Shown here: positions 1-4,926 of the stretch, one piece after another
Numbering within the stretch: the first letter of the stretch is position 1
How the letters are laid out: each line of letters begins with the position of its first letter
Assembly (NCBI GenBank): GCA_902492545.1
Contig: CABULX010000117.1
Coordinates: 1-6,466 of the forward strand
Source of the DNA: an uncultured Collinsella sp.
Lineage (GTDB): Bacteria; Actinomycetota; Coriobacteriia; Coriobacteriales; Coriobacteriaceae
Direction: 5' to 3'
DNA: 6,466 nucleotides
Notes under the pieces: generated by a model
Databases searched by the model: none
Seen by the model: only the letters and a program-made list of their open reading frames with translations
Told to the model about the DNA's origin: nothing
Program-made: the position numbers and the translations under genes

Positions 1-815
1 AGACGCTCGATTTCCAACGAGCCCCGCTCACAGGCAATCGTTAAGCGGCTTTCATATGCTGCTTTGCCGTCGCACACCATATGAATGGGTATACCGCCGA
101 CGCTCATATGGATCTCGTCGGCCCAATCGACACGGCCGCCTGATACGTCACGCCAGCGAACTTCACGGGACGAAACCTCGCACGCGCCCGCGAGCAAATC
201 CTCAAACCAACCGACCGCATAACAGCCCATGTCATATAGACAGCCGCCCTGCAGCGGATCAAGCAGATAGCCCGAAGGAGACTCGCCGTAATCGAGCTTT
301 TGCACGCTTTCAATCGAGACGATACGGCCAAGCTCACCCGACGCAAGCAAGTCTTTCACGCGAGTGCGCATCGGGCAAAACCGATTCTTCATCGCCTCCA
401 TAAACAGCACGCCGCGCTCGCGAGAGGTGGAGGCGATCGAGAGAGCCTCTTCCTCACTCAAAACGGCCGGCTTTTCGCACAGCACGGCCTTTCCGGCGCA
501 CAGCGCGCGACAGGCCCAACGCGTATGCATGCCATGCGGAAGAGCCAAGTAGATTGCGTCGACATCGGGGTCGGCAATCAGCGCGTCATAAGCCGCATCG
601 CCGTTATCGTCGGCCGAGGCATGGCCATGCGCAGCATCGATCGAAAACGCTCGGCAAAATTCCTCGACATGTGCAGGAGTGCGACCGGCCGCAGCCACCA
701 GCCGTGCCCCGTCGACCTTCTTGAGCGACGATGCAAATCGATGAGAAATGTGCCCAGCGCCCAAAATGCCCCAACGAACCCCACGCGAATCATTACATGA
801 ATCCCGATGGCCCAC
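1..815 (-). CDS. Gfo/Idh/MocA-family NAD(P)-dependent oxidoreductase, 3' end beyond window
   Basis: I translated this frame by hand; it is open for 271 codons and runs off the left edge, so the last roughly 50-60 residues of a usual 320-330 aa protein are missing. An N-terminal Rossmann fold starts with VRWGILGAGHIS (residues 13-24, GxGxxG-type). LALPHGMHT (90-98) and the family signature CEKP (113-116) follow, then FMEAMKNRF (138-146) and GGCLYDMGCY (190-199), which carries the substrate-side conserved Asp-x-Gly. The MEA-x2-RF and DMGCY pattern resembles the dihydrodiol/xylose dehydrogenase-like branch, so the substrate is probably a sugar or polyol-type compound, but it cannot be named. The only plausible in-frame start is GTG at 813-815, preceded by AAGGGGG at 821-827 with 5-nt spacing. 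The ATG at 791-793 is out of frame. The gene lies 90 bp downstream of the aldo/keto reductase on the same strand, so co-transcription through the palindrome at 831-893 is possible. The enzyme is expected to be cytosolic. Confidence 0.88.
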   Translation of the reverse strand, partial: MGHRDSCNDSRGVRWGILGAGHISHRFASSLKKVDGARLVAAAGRTPAHVEEFCRAFSIDAAHGHASADDNGDAAYDALIADPDVDAIYLALPHGMHTRWACRALCAGKAVLCEKPAVLSEEEALSIASTSRERGVLFMEAMKNRFCPMRTRVKDLLASGELGRIVSIESVQKLDYGESPSGYLLDPLQGGCLYDMGCYAVGWFEDLLAGACEVSSREVRWRDVSGGRVDWADEIHMSVGGIPIHMVCDGKAAYESRLTIACERGSLEIER

Positions 816-820
816 GACAG

Positions 821-827
821 CCCCCTT
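821..827 (-). promoter_or_regulatory. Shine-Dalgarno that decides the GTG start of the Gfo/Idh/MocA gene
   Basis: AAGGGGG on the minus strand lies 5 nt before GTG 813-815. It is the only ribosome-binding-like sequence next to a start codon in the correct frame. It begins 3 nt after the end of the large palindrome at 831-893, so folding of that palindrome could affect access to it (inference). Confidence 0.6.
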
Positions 828-830
828 CAG

Positions 831-893
831 TTGCGGTGGAATAGTCCCTGTTTAAGCCCTATTCTGCCGCAAACAGGAACTATTCCACCGCAA
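831..893. repeat. Large inverted repeat with internal third half-site
   Basis: The two 23-bp arms, 831-853 and 871-893, are complementary with a single mismatch and flank a 17-nt loop. Arm ends read TTGCGGTGGAATAG (831-844) and CTATTCCACCGCAA (880-893). The loop edge carries a diverged direct copy, CTATTCTGCCGCAA (859-872), so the half-site occurs three times. In minus-strand RNA the one mismatch becomes a U-G wobble, whereas in plus-strand RNA it is a C-A mismatch; this fits a structure in the transcript running from the aldo/keto reductase into the Gfo/Idh/MocA gene. No U-tract follows on the minus strand, so it does not look like a standard intrinsic terminator. It could be a dispersed palindromic element, a processing or stability hairpin, or a regulator-binding site. 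Confidence 0.85.
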
Positions 894-905
894 GTTATAA
901 AAGGG

Positions 906-2096
906 TCACGAGGAGCGCGTTTTGCCGAAGGCCTTAAGCACTGCCGTCACGGGTCCAGGCTGGAAGCGTCGGCGCACGTCATCGAGACGCTCGGGGATAT
1001 CGATATGCTGTGGGCAGTGGCGCGCGCATTTGCCGCACTTGACGCAATTGCTCACCAGCTTGGCCTCGCTTGTACGCACCGCGCTCGCCGTAAAGTACTG
1101 CGATAGACCCGTAAACCAGCTGTGCGCATAACTCGCGTTGTAGGCGGCAAAACATCCAGGGATATTGATGCCTTTAGGGCACGGCATGCAATAGCCGCAT
1201 CCCGTGCAGGGCACGCGATTCGATTTTTCAAACTCATCCAGCACGTGCGCGATCGTGTCGAGCTGAGTAGCTGTCATCGAATCCGGCAGGGCCCGATCGG
1301 CCAACACCACGTTCTCATCCACCTGCGCGGTATCGGTCATACCCGAAAGCAACATCGTCACCTGAGGATGATTCCACACCCACGAAAGACCCCAGGCGGC
1401 AGGAGTGCGCAAATGCGGGTCACGGGCACTATCGAGCACAGCCCGGGCCCGCGGCGACAGCTTGCCCGCTAAACGCCCGCCCAGCAGCGGCTCCATCACA
1501 AACACCGCGAGCCCGCGCTCCGCAGCTGCCGTGAGTCCCGCCGTTCCCGCTTGGTAGCGCTCTCCAGCGTAGTTGTACTGGATCTGGCAAAAATCCCAGT
1601 CATACGCGTCAAGCATCGTGAGGAAGTCCGCGGCGCTGCCGTGGTACGAAAAACCAATCTGGCGAATGCGCCCCGCCGCCTTTTGACGCGCAATCCAGTC
1701 ATCGATACCCAACGCCACCACGCGCTCCCACTGGGCGGGCGAGGTGATGTTGTGCATGAGGTAATAGTCGATATGATCGGTTCGCAGGCGGCGCAGTTGT
1801 TCGTCGAAAAACCGGTCGAAATCCTCCGCGCACTTGCACGAAGCATGCGGCAGTTTGGTCGCCAGCAACACCCGGTCGCGTAGCCCCAAGCGCTCAAGTG
1901 AGGCGCCCACGCACACCTCGTTACCGGGATAGAGATACGCGGTATCCAGATAATTAATCCCCTGCTCCACCGCACGGGAAATGATGGCATCGGCTGTCTT
2001 CGCATCGGGGTGTCCCGGCGCACCGGGAAATCTCATGCAGCCCAGACCCAGAGCGGATATTCGGTTACCACTTTTGGGGTCAACGCGGTATTGCAC
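906..2096 (-). CDS. Aldo/keto reductase with C-terminal double 4Fe-4S domain
   Basis: The 396-residue protein has two parts. Residues 1-290 form an aldo/keto reductase TIM barrel. It opens with ISALGLGCMRFPG, has the catalytic tetrad D51 and Y56 (in LDTAYLY), K81 (LATKLP) and H115 (YLMHN), and continues with IGFSYHG (147-153), QIQYNY (171-176), VMEPLLGG (200-207) and a LLSGM cofactor-loop segment (249-253). The C-terminus carries ferredoxin-like cysteines: C297, C300, C303 and C306 in CTGCGYCMPCP, then C351, C354, C357 and C361 in CVKCGKCARHCP, enough for two 4Fe-4S clusters. Such iron-sulfur aldo/keto reductases are known in anaerobes; their substrates are mostly undefined, and NAD(P)H or ferredoxin coupling is inference. 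The start is GTG at 2094-2096, after a G-rich ribosome-binding region (GGGAGGGGAGGGG, 2100-2112). It ends with TGA at 906-908 and precedes the Gfo/Idh/MocA gene on the same strand. Confidence 0.93.
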   Translation of the reverse strand: MQYRVDPKSGNRISALGLGCMRFPGAPGHPDAKTADAIISRAVEQGINYLDTAYLYPGNEVCVGASLERLGLRDRVLLATKLPHASCKCAEDFDRFFDEQLRRLRTDHIDYYLMHNITSPAQWERVVALGIDDWIARQKAAGRIRQIGFSYHGSAADFLTMLDAYDWDFCQIQYNYAGERYQAGTAGLTAAAERGLAVFVMEPLLGGRLAGKLSPRARAVLDSARDPHLRTPAAWGLSWVWNHPQVTMLLSGMTDTAQVDENVVLADRALPDSMTATQLDTIAHVLDEFEKSNRVPCTGCGYCMPCPKGINIPGCFAAYNASYAHSWFTGLSQYFTASAVRTSEAKLVSNCVKCGKCARHCPQHIDIPERLDDVRRRFQPGPVTAVLKAFGKTRSS

Positions 2097-2182
2097 GGCC
2101 CCTCCCCTCCCATCGAAGCCCTGACAAGGCGAAACAAACCCGTCACGTCATCGAAACACATCGGAATCGCAATCGAGAACGT

Positions 2183-2212
2183 ATCGTAACGCAGCAGAAA
2201 TCAGGCCGTCAC
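2183..2212 (-). promoter_or_regulatory. Weak candidate promoter for the aldo/keto reductase
   Basis: On the minus strand GTGACG (2207-2212) and TACGAT (2183-2188) are separated by 18 nt, each with two differences from the sigma-70-type consensus. The -35-like box lies inside the short palindrome GCCGT-G-ACGGC (2205-2215), a possible operator. The predicted leader would be about 80 nt. Matches this weak occur by chance. Confidence 0.28.
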
Positions 2213-2232
2213 GGCACCGCTTTAACATCAGC

Positions 2233-2258
2233 AAAAAGCCCGATGAAAGGAGCCGGGC
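2233..2258 (-). terminator. Intrinsic terminator-like hairpin, minus strand, upstream of the aldo/keto reductase
   Basis: Read on the minus strand, GCCCG (2254-2258) pairs with CGGGC (2238-2242), and TTTTT follows (2233-2237). The form is that of a short intrinsic terminator. No annotated minus-strand gene lies immediately upstream, because panE is divergent. It therefore ends either read-through or a short unannotated RNA, or it acts as an attenuator for the aldo/keto reductase. The stem is only five G-C pairs, so activity is uncertain. Confidence 0.5.
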
Positions 2259-2377
2259 ATGACCACGCGCATGTCTTTGCGGTCTGCCCTGCAGCGTAGC
2301 GTCCAGGCAAACGTTTCTTTTTTATAACAGCCGCCCCGCGCACCCACCAATCACCCTGGCAGCATACAATCCATCAG

Positions 2378-2401
2378 GCGCCCCTTACGCGGGCGCCTTT
2401 T
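2378..2401 (+). terminator. Terminator-like hairpin in the panE 5' region
   Basis: GGCGCCC (2378-2384) pairs with GGGCGCC (2391-2397) across a 6-nt loop, followed by TTTT (2398-2401). The U-tract is on the plus strand only. It lies just 4 nt before the GGGGAG ribosome-binding site of panE. If active, it would stop plus-strand transcription before panE unless it is read through or opened, giving an attenuator-like arrangement. It could instead insulate panE from plus-strand antisense transcription. Confidence 0.55.
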
Positions 2402-2420
2402 ACATGGGGAGATGATTCAC

Positions 2421-3335
2421 ATGCAGATCAACAAGGTCGCTTTTATCGGCAAGGGCGGCGTCGGCCTGCTCTACGGCAGCATGATTGCCAAGGCCCTCGG
2501 CAATGACGCCGTCGAATACGTTATGGATGACACCCGTTTTGAGCGTCACGCGGGCGATGCGCTCACTGTCAACGGCAAGCCCTGCGATCTCACGTCCGTC
2601 CGCGCCAGCGAGGCGACGCCCGCCGATCTGGTCATCCTGACAGTCAAGACCACCGGTCTCGACCAAGCACTCAAGACTATGGAGCGCGTCGTGGGACCCA
2701 ACACGCTCATCGCCTCGCTATGCAACGGCATTACGAGCGAGCAAAAGATTGCTGAACGCTTTGGCTGGGAGCATACCGTTCTTGGTATCTGCCAGGGCAT
2801 GGATGCCGTGTTCCTCGACGGCGCGCTCACCTTTACCAATGCGGGCGAGATCCGCTTTGGCGCGGCGGCCGGCACGGACCCCGCGACCGTCGCCGCTATC
2901 GACGGGCTCTACACGCGCTGCGGCATCGCCCATACCGTCGAGCGCGACATTGCGCACCGCATGTGGGCCAAACTCATGCTCAACGACGGCATCAACCAAA
3001 CCTGCATGGCCTACGGCGGGACCTACGGAAGCGCCACGGAGCCGGGCTCCGAGCAGCGTCGCTGCTTTGTTTCCGCCATGCGCGAAACGCTTGCGGTCGC
3101 CAACGCCGAGGGCGTTGAGCTGACCGAGGCAGACCTGACGCAAATGGTGCACCTCATCGAGGGAATCGACCCCGCCGGTATGCCCTCGATGGCTCAAGAC
3201 CGCATCGCAAGGCGCAAAACCGAGGTTGATGAGTTCGCGGTCACCATCTGCCGCCTCGCAGCCAAACACGATATCCAGGCACCGCAAAACGAATGGCTCT
3301 ATCGACGCATTCGCGATATCGAGAAAAGCTGGTAG
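2421..3335 (+). CDS. panE: 2-dehydropantoate 2-reductase (ketopantoate reductase) family protein
   Basis: The family uses NADPH to reduce 2-dehydropantoate to pantoate in pantothenate and coenzyme A synthesis, in the cytosol. With the start at ATG 2421 the protein is 304 aa, normal for the family. An N-terminal Rossmann motif, KVAFIGKGGVG (5-15), is followed by K76 in LTVKT and N102 in LCNG, then the C-terminal helical domain with K184, N188 and N192 in MWAKLMLNDGIN, and S256 and E268 in PSMAQDR and RKTEVDEF. The spacings (K to N 26, K-N-N at 4 and 4, S to E 12) match the E. coli enzyme's catalytic set as I recall it. I prefer ATG 2421 because GGGGAG (2406-2411) then lies 9 nt upstream; ATG 2412 directly abuts that motif. 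The gene is divergent from the aldo/keto reductase and convergent with the small membrane protein gene. Paralogues with other 2-oxoacid substrates exist, so pantoate specificity is inferred. Confidence 0.9.
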   Translation: MQINKVAFIGKGGVGLLYGSMIAKALGNDAVEYVMDDTRFERHAGDALTVNGKPCDLTSVRASEATPADLVILTVKTTGLDQALKTMERVVGPNTLIASLCNGITSEQKIAERFGWEHTVLGICQGMDAVFLDGALTFTNAGEIRFGAAAGTDPATVAAIDGLYTRCGIAHTVERDIAHRMWAKLMLNDGINQTCMAYGGTYGSATEPGSEQRRCFVSAMRETLAVANAEGVELTEADLTQMVHLIEGIDPAGMPSMAQDRIARRKTEVDEFAVTICRLAAKHDIQAPQNEWLYRRIRDIEKSW

Positions 3336-3368
3336 CGCCGACGCGCCGCATTCAACAGCCTTAACAGC

Positions 3369-3403
3369 AAAACCGCCGCAAGGGAACCTCCCCCCTGCGG
3401 CGG
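3369..3403 (-). terminator. Terminator between convergent panE and the small membrane protein gene
   Basis: CCGCCGCA (3373-3380) pairs with TGCGGCGG (3396-3403), and GGG (3382-3384) with CCC (3393-3395) adds further pairs. On the minus strand the stem is followed by TTTT (3369-3372), so it should terminate the membrane protein gene. On the plus strand only a weak CCTTCATCTT follows, but the stem could still act for panE, whose stop is about 35 bp away. Confidence 0.7.
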
Positions 3404-3444
3404 CCTTCATCTTCGTCTATGACCGGCGGCCGATCTCACAACAG

Positions 3445-3651
3445 TTAGCGTTGCGACCCCGACACCTCGTCCTCATCGTCGCGGCAAAGAACCACGCCTG
3501 CACTTCCCAGCAGCGCGGCCGCGATCAGCGCGCCGACCACGATAGGAGCAGCCCCGCATGTCCCCTGCATGCCCGCGACGAGCGCGGCCGTGGGACCAAG
3601 GCAGCCAAGCATCAACGCGACGGCGGCAACGGCGATATCTCGAGCATTCAC
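3445..3651 (-). CDS. Small two-helix membrane protein, function unknown
   Basis: I do not recognise this 68-aa protein. Two hydrophobic segments, about residues 6-28 and 34-56, are rich in Ala, Leu, Val and Gly and joined by a short polar turn (QGTCGAAP). A strongly acidic C-terminal tail, DDEDEVSGSQR, follows (58-68). The charge pattern suggests a helical hairpin in the cytoplasmic membrane, with R4/D5 and the acidic tail probably on the same side. C17, C32 and C56 are present, but I see no lipobox. The start is GTG at 3649-3651 with GGAGGA upstream at a rather long spacing of about 10 nt. A terminator at 3369-3403 follows the stop, and a separate terminator at 3762-3812 ends the gene upstream, so it is probably a single-gene unit. 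The composition is also compatible with a conserved non-enzymatic small protein. Confidence 0.6.
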   Translation of the reverse strand: MNARDIAVAAVALMLGCLGPTAALVAGMQGTCGAAPIVVGALIAAALLGSAGVVLCRDDEDEVSGSQR

Positions 3652-3761
3652 AAGACCACTTCCTCCAAGAGAAAGACCTTATTTCTCATGAACTAGTGTG
3701 CCCCGCACCCATACGCCCAGCGTACCGCCACGGTAAGGGCTCTGTTAACTCGAACGCACAT

Positions 3762-3812
3762 AAAGAACGGGCGGCTTTACGTTGCCTAAAAGCTCAGTAA
3801 AGACGCCCGCCC
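3762..3812 (-). terminator. Terminator of the secreted coiled-coil protein gene
   Basis: On the minus strand GGGCGG (3807-3812) and CTTTAC (3797-3802) pair with GTAAAG (3775-3780) and CCGCCC (3769-3774), giving 12 bp with a 4-nt bulge (3803-3806) and a 16-nt loop. A modest U-rich run, GTTCTTT, follows. It lies about 28 bp past the stop codon of the 3841-4614 gene. Confidence 0.65.
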
Positions 3813-3840
3813 ATCATGTGCCAATTTTCCTTATGGCAGA

Positions 3841-4614
3841 TTACCAACCGGTATAGTAGTCGGTAGTTCCGGCGGCGCAGCCGGAGTCATAGACCTTGCA
3901 CTCGCCCTTGGAACCGGTAAACGTGGAGCCCTGAGCCTTATCGCCCGCGGCAACAACGTAATAGCCGTCGGAATCGCGCCAGAAGCCCTCGGAATCCTGA
4001 GTCCATTCGCCCGTGCGATAGTGATAAAGCACATTGCTGCTGTAATAGGTCTCGCGGCGCCCGTTGTAGTTATTGACACCCGCAGAGCGCGTCAGGCCCG
4101 ATCCGTTCGCGTAGGACGCGGCAGACGCGTAAGGCGGAGTGTAACCGGCGTTGTAGTACGAAGCCTGGGCGGCCTCGGCAGCCTCCGCCTCGGCGGCAGC
4201 CTCGAGCGCTTCGCACTTGGCATCCTCAAGCGCAGCGCGCAGCTCATCGAGCTCGGTCGACTTGGCGTCGACCTCCCCCATCGTCAACAGGCTACCCGCA
4301 CCGTCGATGCAACCCTGCAGCACAGCGCGCTCGTCATCGGTGGCATAGTCGCCATACATATTCATGATGATCTGAGCGCGCATCTCCAGGGAATCGCGCT
4401 TGGCCTCCATCGAGGCGTTCCACTCCTGCATGGAACCATAACCATCGCCACGATAGTCAACGGGCTGCACCAGCGTCGTCTCGGACGGAGTAGATCCAAC
4501 CGTATCGGACAGCGTTGCGGCGTGGGCATCAGTTGCACCGGCGCCCGCCAAAAGTGCCACGGTCAGAGCGGCGGAAAGGGCGGCGGCTTTCGGTTTTCGT
4601 GAATCGATCCTCAT
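3841..4614 (-). CDS. Secreted coiled-coil protein with 3D/double-psi-barrel-like C-terminal domain
   Basis: The 257-aa precursor starts with a Sec signal peptide: basic n-region MRIDSRKPK, hydrophobic core about 10-26, and a likely cleavage after A32 (AHA-A). Residues about 60-115 look helical, and about 114-151 is a charged, Ala/Glu-rich coiled coil. A Tyr/Ser/Ala linker (152-172) leads to a C-terminal domain (174-257) with GVNNYNGR, YYSSNVLYHY, GFWRDSDGYYVVA and a final KVYDSGCAAGTTDYY. D225, D243 and D252 are spaced as in 3D-type domains, which are cell-wall-linked double-psi barrels; that assignment is my inference. C239 and C246 could form a disulfide. A role at the envelope, perhaps peptidoglycan remodelling or binding, is likely but unproven. 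ATG 4614 is preferred: GGAGG lies about 11 nt upstream and the signal peptide begins there. The frame is open further upstream but crosses the metY terminator. A -10-like TACTAT lies at 4680-4685, without a clear -35. Confidence 0.8.
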   Translation of the reverse strand: MRIDSRKPKAAALSAALTVALLAGAGATDAHAATLSDTVGSTPSETTLVQPVDYRGDGYGSMQEWNASMEAKRDSLEMRAQIIMNMYGDYATDDERAVLQGCIDGAGSLLTMGEVDAKSTELDELRAALEDAKCEALEAAAEAEAAEAAQASYYNAGYTPPYASAASYANGSGLTRSAGVNNYNGRRETYYSSNVLYHYRTGEWTQDSEGFWRDSDGYYVVAAGDKAQGSTFTGSKGECKVYDSGCAAGTTDYYTGW

Positions 4615-4825
4615 GTAGCTGGAAACCTCCGTAGTGCGTTTTTGCTGCGTTTGAGCTGCGTGTGATTCGATCGCGCTGCATAGTACCCCGAGCAAATCGC
4701 GACCTGCGGTTTTACTCAAAAGGCGCACGTCAATTACGTAAAACTCACATCCTCTCAACAGGAGTTTTCCACAACTCAAATGCATAAAGCGTGTCAAAAA
4801 CCCTGTTTTTGCACCCTCTCTATGC
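4615..4825. other. Region upstream of the secreted protein gene, with small palindromes
   Basis: No gene is supported here, although the reading frame of the downstream protein stays open. Visible elements are the -10-like TACTAT (minus, 4680-4685), an inverted repeat AAAACTC (4740-4746) with GAGTTTT (4762-4768), and a tight palindrome CAAAAAC-CCT-GTTTTTG (4795-4811). On the minus strand that palindrome overlaps a perfect TTGACA (4792-4797), but no -10 lies at a proper distance from it. The palindromes could be operators; I cannot assign them. Confidence 0.4.
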
Positions 4826-4866
4826 AAAAAAGGCGCCTGTGCAACCATTGTTCGCACAGGCGCCTT
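4826..4866 (-). terminator. Strong intrinsic terminator of metY
   Basis: A perfect 13-bp inverted repeat, AAGGCGCCTGTGC (4830-4842) with GCACAGGCGCCTT (4854-4866), has an 11-nt loop. Read on the minus strand it is followed by six T (4826-4831, the last overlapping the stem). It lies about 60 bp past the metY stop. A smaller hairpin, GCAAGG-GGT-CCTTGC (4902-4916), sits between them without a U-tract. Confidence 0.92.
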
Positions 4867-4926
4867 GAGCAGGCATTTTATGCAGTTATACCTATCGAGT
4901 CGCAAGGGGTCCTTGCACAAGTCGCC

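Larger units (their letters stand above)
2097..2420. other. Divergent intergenic region with no convincing gene
   Basis: This stretch of about 320 bp separates the divergent aldo/keto reductase and panE. It contains the minus-strand terminator-like hairpin at 2233-2258, the plus-strand hairpin at 2378-2401, a weak minus promoter (2183-2212) and -10-like boxes for panE (TATAAC 2323-2328, TACAAT 2365-2370), neither with a good -35. A 22-codon plus-strand ORF at 2259-2327 has an AAAGGAG before its ATG. That purine run is the complement of the minus terminator loop, so it may be accidental. No tRNA, T-box or known riboswitch motif was recognised. Confidence 0.6.

Noticed and set aside
578..793. 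71-aa minus ORF starting MIRVGFVG
   Set aside because: It is out of frame with the Gfo/Idh/MocA gene, which carries the Rossmann, EKP and DMGCY motifs in the adjacent frame.
1496..2023. 175-aa minus ORF inside the aldo/keto reductase
   Set aside because: It is an alternative frame of the verified reductase, Arg/Ser/Thr-rich and without motifs.
2259..2327. 22-codon plus ORF with AAAGGAG before its ATG, a possible panE leader peptide
   Set aside because: The AAAGGAG is the complement of the loop of the minus-strand terminator at 2233-2258, so it is probably fortuitous. The peptide has no informative codon runs.
2718..3410. 230-aa minus ORF opposite panE
   Set aside because: It is an antisense shadow of panE, which has all the family catalytic residues on the plus strand, and it runs through the downstream terminator.
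3226..3696. 156-aa plus ORF covering the end of panE and the small membrane gene
   Set aside because: It overlaps panE in another frame, spans a terminator, and has a low-complexity charged composition.
4792..4797. Perfect TTGACA on the minus strand as a -35 box for the secreted protein gene
   Set aside because: At 16-18 nt downstream the sequence is TTGTGG-like, with no acceptable -10 box, and it lies almost 180 bp from the start codon.
4615..4920. N-terminal extension of the secreted protein to a 359-aa reading
   Set aside because: The extension would bury the signal peptide, crosses the metY terminator, and has no domain-like content. ATG 4614 gives a normal export signal with GGAGG upstream.
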